Source of the DNA: Geomonas ferrireducens
Lineage (GTDB): Bacteria; Desulfobacterota; Desulfuromonadia; Geobacterales; Geobacteraceae
Assembly (NCBI RefSeq): GCF_004917065.1
Contig: NZ_SSYA01000003.1
Coordinates: 124,001-188,000 of the forward strand
Direction: 5' to 3'
DNA: 64,000 nucleotides
The notes beneath the pieces are model-generated. The model saw only the letters and a program-made list of their open reading frames with translations. It ran no database searches and was not told the DNA's origin. The translations under genes were made by a program, and so were the position numbers. Shown one piece after another: positions 48,431 to 58,050 of this stretch (the first letter of the stretch is position 1; every line of letters begins with the position of its first letter).

Positions 48431-51400
48431 TTAGGGGACTTCTACAATGACAGACTGCGAGGAGACCAGGGTCGACCCGTTGAACAGCTGGATCGTGGTC
48501 TTGAAGGTGTACTTGCCGGTACCGGACTTGAAGTACTTCTCGTAGCGGTTGTACACGTGAGCCACGCCGCCTGCACCGTTGGCCGTTGCGAAGTCGGCAG
48601 CGGTAAGGGTGGTGGAGGAGCTGCCGTCACCCCAGAAGAACCTGACCTTGTCGTAGGTGGTGCCTGCGACGACGGTTACCGGCACCTTGGTTTCCTGCAC
48701 GGTGTAGGTGTATGCCGGCCTGGTGGCGGTCGCCGCGATGGTCTTGACGACGGGGGCGGTGGCCGTGCCGGTTACGGAGATCAGTACCGGGTTTGTGACG
48801 TTGACGAGCTTGTAGCTGGTTGCGGTAGCGCCGTCGACGTTGGTCACGGTAAGGGCGACCCTGTAGGTGCCGGCCTTGTTGAAGCTGATGCTGGTGCTTG
48901 CTGCGGTTGCGTCGGTGATGCTCGCTGCGGTGCCGGCGTTGGTAGCCCACTGGAACCTGGCGCCTGCAGCCGGTGTGCCGGTGGCTGCGATGGCGTAGGA
49001 GAGGTCCTTGACCAGCGGAGCCGCGGTGGTGCCCGACTCGCCGTTCACTGCTGCGATGCCGGCTACCGGGGTGGCGCCGACGCCGAAGGCCGACGCGGTG
49101 ATGCTGTTCAGGTAGGTTACGTACTGGGCGCGGGTTGCATAGCTGTTGGCGCCACGAACGATCGGGGCGGTTTTCCAGAGAGCGCCCTTCAGGCCGAACG
49201 GACCCACGTCGGAGAGCTTGTTGATGCGGATCTGGTAGCCGGCAGCGGCGTCCAGCTTCACGCCGCCGTTGGCGGCGGTGACGGTGAAGAAGGTGCTGCC
49301 GAATTTACCGGCGTTGTCAAGCAGGGTTACCAGCTGGTCAACGGTGGTCACCTTGTCGTCGGTGATCTGGACGGTGCGGCTGGTGATCACGCCGTTGCTG
49401 TCCTTCACGTCCACCTTGAGGGTCCAGCCGAGGGTGGAGGTGGCGCCCTTCTTGGCGGCGTTGAAGATGTACGCCGGATCTTCACAGTAGAACGGGCTTG
49501 CGGCGCTGCAGGCTGCCGCGATGGCACCGCCCTGGATGCTGGTTACCCAGTCCTGGTTGATGGTCTGGAAGGTGTTCTCGTAGAGAACCTCGCTGCGGTC
49601 GATGTTACGCAGGGTCTGCCCCGGGGTCGCGGTCTGAACGTAGGGACCGTCGAACTTGGTGAGGATCGGGATCGGCAGAGAGCGGGTGCCGTCTTTGGTC
49701 ACGACGTTCGGGTGCGAATCGGTGATGTCGACGAGGCCGTTCACCTTGGTGAAGGTGGTCACCTGGTTGGAGTCGAAGCTGAACTTGCCGTCCATGTTGC
49801 CGTTGATCGGGTAGGCGCCGTTGTAGAAGCCTGCGTTGGCGGCATGGCACTCCTGGCAGCCGTTCTTGCCCCACGCCCTGTCGGCGGAAGCGATGTTGTG
49901 GCTCGCCTTGAAAGGAACCATGAGGAAGGAGACCTTCGGCAGGAACGCGTTGGTCGCCTGGGTGGTGGTGTTGCCGAGCTGCCCCCTGATGCCTGCCGAG
50001 AGGGCGGCTTGCTGGGTGGCGATTTCGGCGGCGTTCACCACGCCGTCAGCGGTGAGGGCGTGCAGGCCGTTTATGCGGTTGATGTTGGCCACATGGGTCT
50101 GCAGCAGCGGATCCATGCCGGCCTCGCGGCCGTCGTTGTTGGCGTCGAAACCGCCGTTGATGGTCTTAAGGCCGTTCATGTCGCGCCAGAAGAAGGAGGT
50201 CAAGAGGTTGGCGGCGTAGATCTTGCCGTTCTGCCAGTGCAGCGCGACGCCGTTGTTCATGTTGCCTTTGGCGACGTACTCGGTGTCGTGGACTGCCAGA
50301 CGCCCTTCCTCGTCGGCGCCGGTGCCGTCGACGAACGCGCCGCCGCTGAAGCCGTCCTTACGGATGTGGCAGGCGGTGCAATCGATGAGGTCGATGTGGC
50401 TTACCTGTGCGCCCGCCTTATCGTAGGCGATCTTCGCGGTCAGGCCGGCCCTGTCGTGAGCGCCCTTGGAGTTCGGTGCGCCGAAGGTGGCGAAGGCCGG
50501 AGCGGTGGCGTACTCGTGGCAGCCGGAGCAGTCCTTGAACTCCACCTTGTCCATCTTGTTCCACATGGCGTCAAACGGAGAAGCGCCGCCCTTGGCGGGG
50601 TCGCACAGGCCGAGCTTGTTGTCGCCTATGTTGCCGCTCACGCCGACTTGGGCGGTGGTCCCTGCGGTAGCGCCGGTGCGCTCATGGCAGCCCATGCAGC
50701 CGATGGCGCCGTGGACGTCGAGGATGGTGCCGTTCTGGCTCCACATCTCGCCGCGCTTCTTCCAGTCGACCTGGTATTTCTCGCCGCCGGTCACGGTCAC
50801 TACGCCGGTGATTGCATCCTTGGTCTCGATGGTGTTGCCGAGGTGACAGGAGGAGCACTGGTTGGAGGTCGGCTTGCCGACGATCTTGTACTCGAGGTTG
50901 GCGACCAGGCCGGCCGGGGTGGCGGTTACCGAGGTCGAGTTGTAGAAGACGTTCACGCCGTCCTTCGCGGAGAAGGCCAGCTTGGAGCCGACGGCGCGGG
51001 AAGCGTCGAACTCACCCTTGCGGACCGCGTCCTTGCGCTTTTCCCAGCTGTAGTCGTTCTGGTGGCAGATGAGGCAGTCCATCTCGAGAACGCCGGTCTG
51101 GGAGTAATCCTGCACCACCACGTTGCCGCGGTTGGCCGGGGTGTCGTTGAAGATGTCGATCAGGGCGTTGAAGGCGGTGACTGCGCCGCCGAAGACGTAG
51201 TCGCGGAGCGACTTGCGCTTGTTGGCGTCGTAGGTCCCGGAGGTGGCTGCGCTGTCGTCGACCATGTATTCCATGGCGCCGCCGCCGACGTGGCACTCGC
51301 CGCAGTCGCGCATCTCGCCGGCCACGGAGTTGTCCGCCTTCTGGGCGAAGGTGGTCGCGTCGGTGAAGTTGTACGGCTCGTAGTACTTGGTCGCGCCGCC

Positions 51401-51952
51401 AACGAGGTTGGCCACCCTGGAGGTGCCGGAAGCAACCTCACCGAAGAGAACGGTTTCAAACTGGGCCGTGGTCGCGTTGTAAACCGCACCTGCACCGTCT
51501 TTGTACATTCTCGCCAACTGGCGAGCAGACGGCGGTCACCAAGACCCCACATGCCCGGGGCTCTGCACCCAGTTTTTACCCTGGGGGCCTGCGCCGGTGC
51601 GGAAAGCGTCGGACGAGTCGATGTTGAACGGGTTGAAGCCGCGGATCTCGTTCGCGCCAAGCTGTGCGTGGTAGGAGTGCTTTTCGATGTCGTCGTAGGT
51701 GTACTTGAGGACGCTCGAGGTGCCGGCGGCAGCGTCACCGTGGCAACCGGCGGTGCCGAAGCAGGTCGTCTTGATGCTGTAGGCTTTTGCGGAGCCGTCG
51801 GCGTTCTTGGTGATCGCCTGGCCTGCCGGATCCTTGAGCGGGATCTGTTTGTGGGCAGAGACGGAAGCCATCGCCATCCCCGTGCCGACCCCGATAAGGG
51901 CGGCGCAGGAAGCGGCGGTAAGCAGCACCGTCTTCTTGGTGGGTTGTTTCAT
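48431..51952 (-). CDS. Multiheme c-type cytochrome A with in-frame TGA (predicted selenocysteine), 1173 aa
   Basis: Read through TGA codon 139 (51536-51538), the frame encodes 1173 residues. Codons 1-138 give a signal peptide (MKQPTKKTVLLTAASCAALI), an atypical heme motif CFGTAGCH (CX5CH), SYHAQLG, and QSPGHVGSW just before the TGA. The same frame resumes PPSARQLARMYKDG. After it come seven CXXCH motifs (CGECH, CLICH, CSSCH, CMGCH, CSGCH, CTACH, CQECH). The last ~260 residues are PKD/Ig-like domains ending SSQSVIVEVP. The downstream part alone has no signal peptide or convincing ribosome site. The ATG at 51952 follows AAAGGAG at good spacing; an ATG at 51955 is also possible. Likely a periplasmic or outer-surface electron carrier. 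Confidence 0.85.
51495..51538 (-). promoter_or_regulatory. Candidate bacterial SECIS element of cytochrome A
   Basis: Sixteen bases after the TGA begins loop AGTT, closed by a 6-bp stem CTCGCC (51525-51520) / GGCGAG (51515-51510). A lower stem CCGTCT (51532-51527) / AGACGG (51500-51495) encloses it. Distance, a G in the first two loop bases and small loop fit the general bacterial SECIS model. Confidence 0.7.
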
Positions 51953-52265
51953 CATGGGTCTCCTTTGTCTCGATTCAATGGAAGTACGAATCACATCTTG
52001 CGTCCGGTATGGGGGTACCGTTCGCCATCTGCAGTCCTGCTTCAGCTTTAGAGAGCCTGGATTCATCATTAGCACGGGGTGTGCCGCTATTTTATTTTTC
52101 TCACTAAATTTTTAAAACAGTAGTAATTGCTAAAACTTCCGTGACGCGTTTCATTGGGACGACAGGGGGGGCGGAAGGGGATGGGGTGTTTGTTGGGGTA
52201 AATACCCCAAGTTCACCCAGTGACTGGGGGGCTTTTACCCCAATGTGGGGGTAGGGTGGTGTAAA
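51953..52265. other. Upstream region of cytochrome gene A
   Basis: No gene. It contains the palindrome at 52193-52210 and further GGGG/CCCC-rich dyads between 52160 and 52255. A short AT-rich stretch near 52085-52135 may hold the promoter, but I cannot place it. Confidence 0.45.
52193..52210. promoter_or_regulatory. Palindrome TGGGG-N6-CCCCA upstream of cytochrome A
   Basis: TTGGGGTAAATACCCCAA, about 240 bases upstream of the cytochrome A start. The same TGGGG-N6-CCCCA layout occurs at 60841-60856. Probable protein-binding site, regulator unknown. Confidence 0.45.
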
Positions 52266-52267
52266 CG

Positions 52268-52306
52268 GCAAAAGAGCAGGTGGGGGAGCCCCTCCTGCTC
52301 TTTTGG
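52268..52306. terminator. Terminator of the parvulin gene (bidirectional form)
   Basis: AAAAGAGCAGG / CCTGCTCTTTT with an inner GGGG/CCCC stem, 23 bases after the parvulin stop, T-runs on both strands. Confidence 0.85.
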
Positions 52307-52328
52307 TGTGTGTAAGTGTTTGCGATTC

Positions 52329-53357
52329 TTAGGCTTTTTCTATCTTTGCCTTTTCTCTGAGCTCCTTGAGCAGGGCGGGGATCTCCGCGCGTACCTTTTC
52401 GCGCTTCAGGTACTCCACGATTTTCGCCTTAACCTCGTCGAAGGGCTGTACGCTGGGCGGGAGGGCCTCGGTGAGTTTGATGATGTGGTAGCCGAACACG
52501 GTGGAAACGACCCCGCTGATCTCGCCGGGTTTCAGCCCGAAGGCCGCTTTTTCAAACGGGGGAACCATGTCCCCCTGGCCGAAGACCCCCAGGTCGCCAC
52601 CCTTCTCCTTGCTGGGGCAGGTGGACTCCTTCCTGGCGATCTCGGCGAAATCTTCGCCTTTCTTGATGCGCTCCAACAGGGCCTCGGCTTTCGCCTTGGC
52701 CTCGTCCTTTTCCTTCTGGGAGGCGCTCTGGCTGACGCCCACGAGGATGTGGCTTGCCCTCACCCTGGCCCCCTGCTCGAAGTACTTGGTACGGTTGTCG
52801 TCGTAGAACTTCTTCGCATCGCTTTCCGCCACCTGCACCTTGGAGCCGAAGCGGACTTCGATCATGTTGTTGATGGCGATGTCCTTGCGGGTGAATTCCT
52901 CAAGGTCCTTAGGGCTCATGAGCAGCTCGTCCATGGCGGCCTTGTATTCGGCGTCGCTCTTGAACTTCGCTCGGTTCTCGGCGAGGGCCTTCTTCACCTG
53001 CTGGTCCAGGTCCTTCATCTCGACCCCCTTAGACGCCTGGTACAAGAGCTCCGAATCGGTGAGTTGCTCGAGGATGGTGTCCTGCGCCTTCTTGAGCGCT
53101 TCGGGGACGAGTTGCTTGGTGCCGGTCTGCTTCAGCATGATTTTCAGGGCGCGGTTGACTTCCTTGCGGATGATCGGCGTGCCGTTCACCTTCACCAGCG
53201 TCTCGTCGGGTGACGGCTGCGCCGCCTGCGCTGCCTTGGCCGCCAGGGCCGCGGCGTCTTTGACTGTGGCCTCTTCCGCAAACGATGCACCTGCGCCCAT
53301 GGTCATGAGCATGATTGCGGCAACGGTGGACGATACGATCTTCTTCGGGTGCGGCAT
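52329..53357 (-). CDS. Periplasmic parvulin-type peptidyl-prolyl isomerase (SurA/PrsA-like)
   Basis: A 342-residue exported protein with signal peptide (to GASFA). An N-terminal SurA-like helical chaperone region (about 50-190: VKVNGTPIIRKEVNRALK, ILEQLTDSELLYQ) is followed by a rotamase domain (about 195-300: VRASHILVGVSQSASQKE, GGDLGVFGQGDMVPPFEKAAFGL, FGYHIIKLTE) with the conserved His residues. A Lys-rich C-terminal helix follows. It assists folding of exported proteins. Sitting between the two large cytochrome genes on the same strand, it is probably their dedicated foldase, though it has its own terminator. Confidence 0.9.
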   Translation of the reverse strand: MPHPKKIVSSTVAAIMLMTMGAGASFAEEATVKDAAALAAKAAQAAQPSPDETLVKVNGTPIIRKEVNRALKIMLKQTGTKQLVPEALKKAQDTILEQLTDSELLYQASKGVEMKDLDQQVKKALAENRAKFKSDAEYKAAMDELLMSPKDLEEFTRKDIAINNMIEVRFGSKVQVAESDAKKFYDDNRTKYFEQGARVRASHILVGVSQSASQKEKDEAKAKAEALLERIKKGEDFAEIARKESTCPSKEKGGDLGVFGQGDMVPPFEKAAFGLKPGEISGVVSTVFGYHIIKLTEALPPSVQPFDEVKAKIVEYLKREKVRAEIPALLKELREKAKIEKA

Positions 53358-53433
53358 GGTTGATTCTCCTTGTCTTTGAGCTGCTCCAGGCGCGTCTTGC
53401 TCCCGACGTCGGCCCGAAAATCCTGTCCCTCTA

Positions 53434-53466
53434 CCAAAAAGGGCCCGGAACTTTCGTTCCGGGCCA
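53434..53466 (-). terminator. Intrinsic terminator of cytochrome gene B
   Basis: On the minus strand GGCCCGGAAC pairs with GTTCCGGGCC around GAAA, then CTTTTTGG. It is almost identical to the terminator of cytochrome gene A. Confidence 0.93.
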
Positions 53467-53509
53467 TGGATTTACATCACTGCATGTTCATCGAAGTTCC
53501 ATTGTTGCA

Positions 53510-56500
53510 TTACTGTACTTCTACCTTCACAGACTGCGAGCTGACCAGGGTCGACCCGTTGAACAGCTGGATCGTGGTCTTGTAGGTGTACTTGTTGGTA
53601 GTAGCGTTCAGGTACTTGCTGTACCGGTTGTACACGTGCGCCACGCCGCCTGCACCGTTGGCCGTTGCGAAGTCTGCAGCGGTGAGGGTGGTGGAGGAGC
53701 TGCCGTCACCCCAGAAGAACCTGACCTTGTCGTAGGTCGGGGGGGTAAGCGTGAAGGTTACCGGCACCTGGGTCTGCTGTACGGTGTAGCTGTAAGCCGG
53801 CCTGGTGGCGGTGGCAGGGATGGTAGTGGTGACCGGTGCGGTGGTGGTGCCGGTTACTGCGATGTACACCGGGTTGGCTACGTTGACGAGCTTGTAGCTG
53901 GTTGCGGTAGTGCCGTCGACGTTGGTCACGGTAAGGGCGACCCTGAAGGTGCCGGCCTTGGTGAAGGTGATGCCGGTGTTTGCTGCGGCCGGTGCGGAGA
54001 TGATCGCGCCCGGTACTGCAGGAGGAACTGCGGTGTCACCAGCGTTGGTTGCCCACTGGAATTTGGCGCCGGCTGCCGGGGTGGTGGCGGGGGCGAAGTT
54101 GTAGGAGGTCCCCTTGATCAGCATAGCTGCGTTGGTGCCGGTCTCGCCGTTCACTGCCGCGATGGTTGCGACCGGTTTCACGCCGAGGCCTGCTGCGGTT
54201 GCGTCGAAGTTTTGGGCGATGGACTCCATGTAATCGGCGTAAGCAATGCCGTTCACAGGGGTTGCGCCAGTCTTGATGCTGCCGTCGTCGTTGGTGTCTG
54301 CGATCTTGTAGTAGATGGCGCCGTCTTCGGGCGGATACAGGATGTCTGCACGCTCAAGATCGGTGGTCCAGGTGTAGTTAGCATCGCTCTTCTGGAACTT
54401 CACGGTGCGCGGCTGGCCGAGCTTGTTGAAGCCTTCGAATGCGGTGCGGAGGTCGCCGAGTTTCGCCTTGACGCGTACCGGCTCGAGCGGACGACCCATC
54501 AGGTTGCTGGCGGAGTCGAGGCTCGGGATGCCAGGGATGCGGGTGACGGTGCCGCTCGTCTGGTCGATGGAGACCTGCGAGGTCGGGTTGAAGGTGTGGT
54601 CGGCCGGGATAGCGGTGCCGACCATGTCGAAGCCGCCTTTGAAGAAGCCTGCGCCCGGTGCATGGCAGTCTGCGCAGCTCTTGCCTTTAACGTACTGCTG
54701 TACCGGCTTCACGCCGTGGGTGACCATGAACGGAGCGCCGATGTAGGCGAGTTCGGTCTTGGTCCAGTCCTTGCGCAGTGCTGCCGGTTTCATGCTCTCA
54801 AGCTGGTTGCGGTAGTTCTTGTAGTCGGTGATCTGGTAAGGCTCGGTGAAGTTCACCGCGCCGCTCCAAACGCTGACGTACTTCCAGTAGTTGGCCGGAG
54901 AGAAGGTGCCGTCCGGCATGAATGCGGAGCCGGAAGCGGTGCTCATCGGGTCGTTGAAGCCGATCGAGATGACGGAGAGGGCGGAAGGACCGAAGTTCAT
55001 GCCGGCCTTCAGGTCGCGCTGGATCCACGGGTCGTAGATCGGCTCGCCGTAGCCCTGGGTGTTGTTCTCGTGCGGCGGCAGGCCGTCGAAGACGTCGGTG
55101 TAGCCGACCAGCGAGGGCTTGGTCGGGACCAGGTCGCCGCCGGGGACGGTGTCGCCGTTTGCATCGACGTTGGAGTCGGTGTTGTTCCAGATGACTGCGG
55201 AGATCGCGTTGCTCAGGTAGATCTTGCGGCGGAACTTCATGCCGCTCTTGTCGCTGTTGCCGAAGCTGAGCGGCGCTTCCATGTTGCCGAGTCTCTGCCA
55301 GAGGTTGAGCGGTTTCCACTCTTTGAGCGCGCCGCCCACCACGTGGGTGCCGGCCGGAATGGGCGCCTGGTAGCCAGGCATACCTTCGGTAAGGCCCATG
55401 GCCTGGTTGATTGCTGCGAACATCTGGTTGTACTGAGCGACTGCGCCTGCGTTGAACGCATCGGGAGCCGGATCCTCGAACAGGCCGATCATCCCCTTGG
55501 AGGGATCGGTGCCGACGATTGCCGGGAAGCGCATACCGGAGGTGGCGTCGAGGGCGCGTACCGCCATGCTCTTCTTCTGTACGTGGCAGACGGTGCAGTC
55601 CATGACGTCGAGGTGGTTGCCGCGGCCGAGCTTGTTCTTGTCGGAGGTGAAGTTGGTGTGCTCGGGTACGCCCTGGCCGCCGAAGCCGGCCTGCTCGGTG
55701 TCGAACTTGTCGACGATCTGGACGATGTTGTTGTTCAGGCCGTACTGGGTGTGTGCCGCATCCGGGTTCGGCGCGCCGAAGGTCTGGATGGGGTTGCCGT
55801 AGTAGTCCTTGCCGGTGATGTGGCAGAACTCGCAGCGCTTGACGGTGTTGCGGGTGTCGTGCTTCTGAACGGCTGCGGCAATCTCGCCACCTACGGCGAG
55901 GACCGGCTTACCTTCTGCGTCGTATTCCTTCACGACCTGACGCTTCCAAAGCGGCGGAACGCCGTCCTGGGTGGTGCTGGACATGTCGAAGCCGCGGCCC
56001 GGGTCGCACTGGTTCTTGTTGGTGCTGTTGCCGGTGAAGTGGCAGCCGGCGCAACCGAAGGAACCGTGGACGTCCTGGCCTGCCTGCCATGCGTCGCCAC
56101 GCTTGAACCACTCTGCGCGCGGGAACGGCATGGTGGAACGCTTGAGCGCGTTCTGGTCAGGCATGGAGCCGTCGGAGTTGTAGTAGTAGAGCGGGCCGGA
56201 CTGGGCCGGGTTGCCGCCGCCCATGAAGCCGGTAGCGCTCGCAGGGCTGTAGAAGGTCTGCTGCGCCTGCACGTACGGCATGCCGGGCATCATGTACTGA
56301 GTGTAGTTGTCCATGGTGATGACCGGGGAGGACCCGGTGGACATCCACATGGCGTTGATGTCGAAGGAGGTCATCCTCTTGCCGTTGGGGCCGACGCCGT
56401 TGTTCGGGTCGAAGATCATCGGCGCGGAGGAGAGGAAGCCGCTGCTGGTGCCGGTGACGCCGAACATCTCGGGGAGATTCTTCAGGGTCTTGGTGGCGTG

Positions 56501-57760
56501 GCACTGCATGCAGTTGTTGGAGTCCGGCGCGCCCTTGATGCGGCCGAGCAGGCTGGTGGAGAGCGACACGGTCTGCATCCCGTTGCCGGCATCGGCGAAG
56601 GTCACGTTGCCGTTGTACTGGCTGTAGCCCATGTAGGTCGGGCTGGCCGGGTTCATGTCGAAGAGCATGGCGCCGGCGGCCGGCGCGGCGTTCAGGCTTC
56701 CTGCCTGGGTCATCACGGAGGACATGACGTTGTCGTAGCCGGAGAGGTGGCAGAAGAAGCAGTCCATCTCCTTAACGTTAGGCACCATGAGCTGCTTGGC
56801 GTAGACCGGCATCGCTTTGGTCGCGTCGCCGGGGAAGTTCGGGTTCGGCATGCTCATCGGCTGGCCCCAACCGCTGGGGGCGATGATCGCGCCGTTGTTC
56901 GGCTTGCTCGGGTCAGGCCTGTTGCCTGCGTAGGCCGGGTAGACCCACGGAGCGATGGTTGCGAAGGAGGATTCGATCCCCTGCGCGCTGAAGTTCTCCC
57001 ACACGGTGCTGGTGAAGGGGTTCACGTCGCCCATCGCCATGTCGGTGAGGGTCTTGTAGGGGAGCCTGTTGCCGTTTCTGTCCTCTTCGTAGGCGATGCC
57101 GCCCGGATGGCAGGTGCCGCACATGGTCGCCTGGTCCCACAGGGAGAGGTCGACTTTCGGGTACGGTTTGCCATCGGCGCCAGTGCCGCCGTTAAGGAAG
57201 AGGTAGAGGCTGGTGCCGGGGGTCTGAGAATCTCTTACCGCGTCGCCGGTGCTAGGAACGGTGCCCGGGTATGCGATGCCTTTGCCGTCTGCTTTTTTCT
57301 GTAAGTCCGCCACCTGGCGGAGCGAGGGGGTTCACCACTTGCCGTTGTGGCCGTGGGACTGCAGCCAGGGTTTCTGCGGGTTGAGGCCCGTCTGCTTGCC
57401 GTTCTCCATGAACAGGCCGCTGTCGGAGTTGTCCATCCACTCGGCGGTGCCGAGGGTGGCGTGGTATGCGCCCTTGGACATGTCGGTGTAGCTCTTGAGC
57501 CCGGCGGTGTTGCCCGGGGTGTGGCAGCCCATGGAGCCGCCGCCCATGCAAGTCTGTTTCGGGCTGTAGGGCATGCCCTGTTTGGAGGTCGGGTCCACCA
57601 TGACCGGCATGGCGGGTGCGCCGTACTGCTGCGCTACCTCCTCATAGGTATAAAGCTGGATTGCCGGGTGTGCCGCTTGGGCAATCGTCCCGCCTACGGT
57701 GAGGCCGGCTACCGCCGAGGCCCCCGCCAAAAGCGAGATTTTCAATCCCCTTTTTTTCAT
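53510..57760 (-). CDS. Multiheme c-type cytochrome B with in-frame TGA (predicted selenocysteine), 1416 aa
   Basis: Read through TGA codon 143 (57332-57334), the frame encodes 1416 residues. Before the TGA are a signal peptide (MKKRGLKISLLAGASAVAGL), an atypical heme motif CMGGGSMGCH (CX7CH), AYHATLG and LQSHGHNGKW. After it the same frame continues TPSLRQVADLQKKADG. Seven CXXCH motifs follow (CGTCH, CFFCH, CMQCH, CAGCH, CEFCH, CTVCH, CADCH), then ~280 residues of PKD/Ig-like domains ending SSQSVKVEVQ. Order and flanking residues match cytochrome A, so they are paralogues. The ATG at 57760 has GAGAGGG upstream. The downstream frame alone would lack an export signal and so could not bind heme. 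Confidence 0.87.
57306..57334 (-). promoter_or_regulatory. Candidate bacterial SECIS element of cytochrome B
   Basis: Sixteen bases after the TGA begins loop AGGT, closed by TCCGCC (57321-57316) / GGCGGA (57311-57306), a perfect 6-bp stem. The AGGU loop recalls the loop of the E. coli formate dehydrogenase SECIS. Spacing is identical to cytochrome A. Confidence 0.72.
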
Positions 57761-57895
57761 AGGTTGTTTCCCTCTCAGTCTCTTGATTGGATTTGAAATA
57801 AATTGCACTGTGCTGCCTCTTTGTTGCTGCTACTTCGGACCTTCAGGTCGCCGTGTGAATGGGGGCACATGACGACTGCGCCGGACCAGGTTTAA

Positions 57896-57960
57896 GGCAT
57901 CACCGGTACGGTGTGAAGAGAGCTTGTCAGGGTAATAGCAATTGTCGTACCTGTGATGCC
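57896..57960. repeat. Long inverted repeat in the leader of cytochrome gene B
   Basis: The 15-base arms GGCATCACCGGTACG (57896-57910) and CGTACCTGTGATGCC (57946-57960) are inverted with one mismatch around 35 bases. It lies 136 bases upstream of the ATG, in the likely 5' untranslated region or promoter. Confidence 0.8.
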
Positions 57961-58021
57961 GATCACTGCGTCTCCAGCCGCAAAAAAAACGCATGCGGTC
58001 GGGCTGATGAGGAGATCGTGC

Positions 58022-58050
58022 TTGGAAACTTATATAATAATTGATATATT
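58022..58050 (+). promoter_or_regulatory. Possible sigma-70 promoter in an AT-rich patch
   Basis: TTGGAA, 17-base spacer, TATATT on the plus strand. The patch is AT-rich enough to match by chance and there is no gene close downstream except the lipoprotein 300 bases away. Confidence 0.3.

Noticed and set aside
48278-52051. A 1257-codon plus-strand frame
   Set aside because: Antisense to cytochrome A; compositionally an artefact, no signal peptide, no motifs.
53315-57304. A 1329-codon plus-strand frame
   Set aside because: Antisense to cytochrome B; same artefact. The heme motifs and export signal are on the minus strand.
48431-57760. Reading each cytochrome as two separate genes, or as a pseudogene with a nonsense mutation
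   Set aside because: Both paralogues keep the TGA at the same point, residues just after it are conserved, no shift occurs, the downstream frames lack export signals and good ribosome sites, and each TGA has a correctly placed hairpin.
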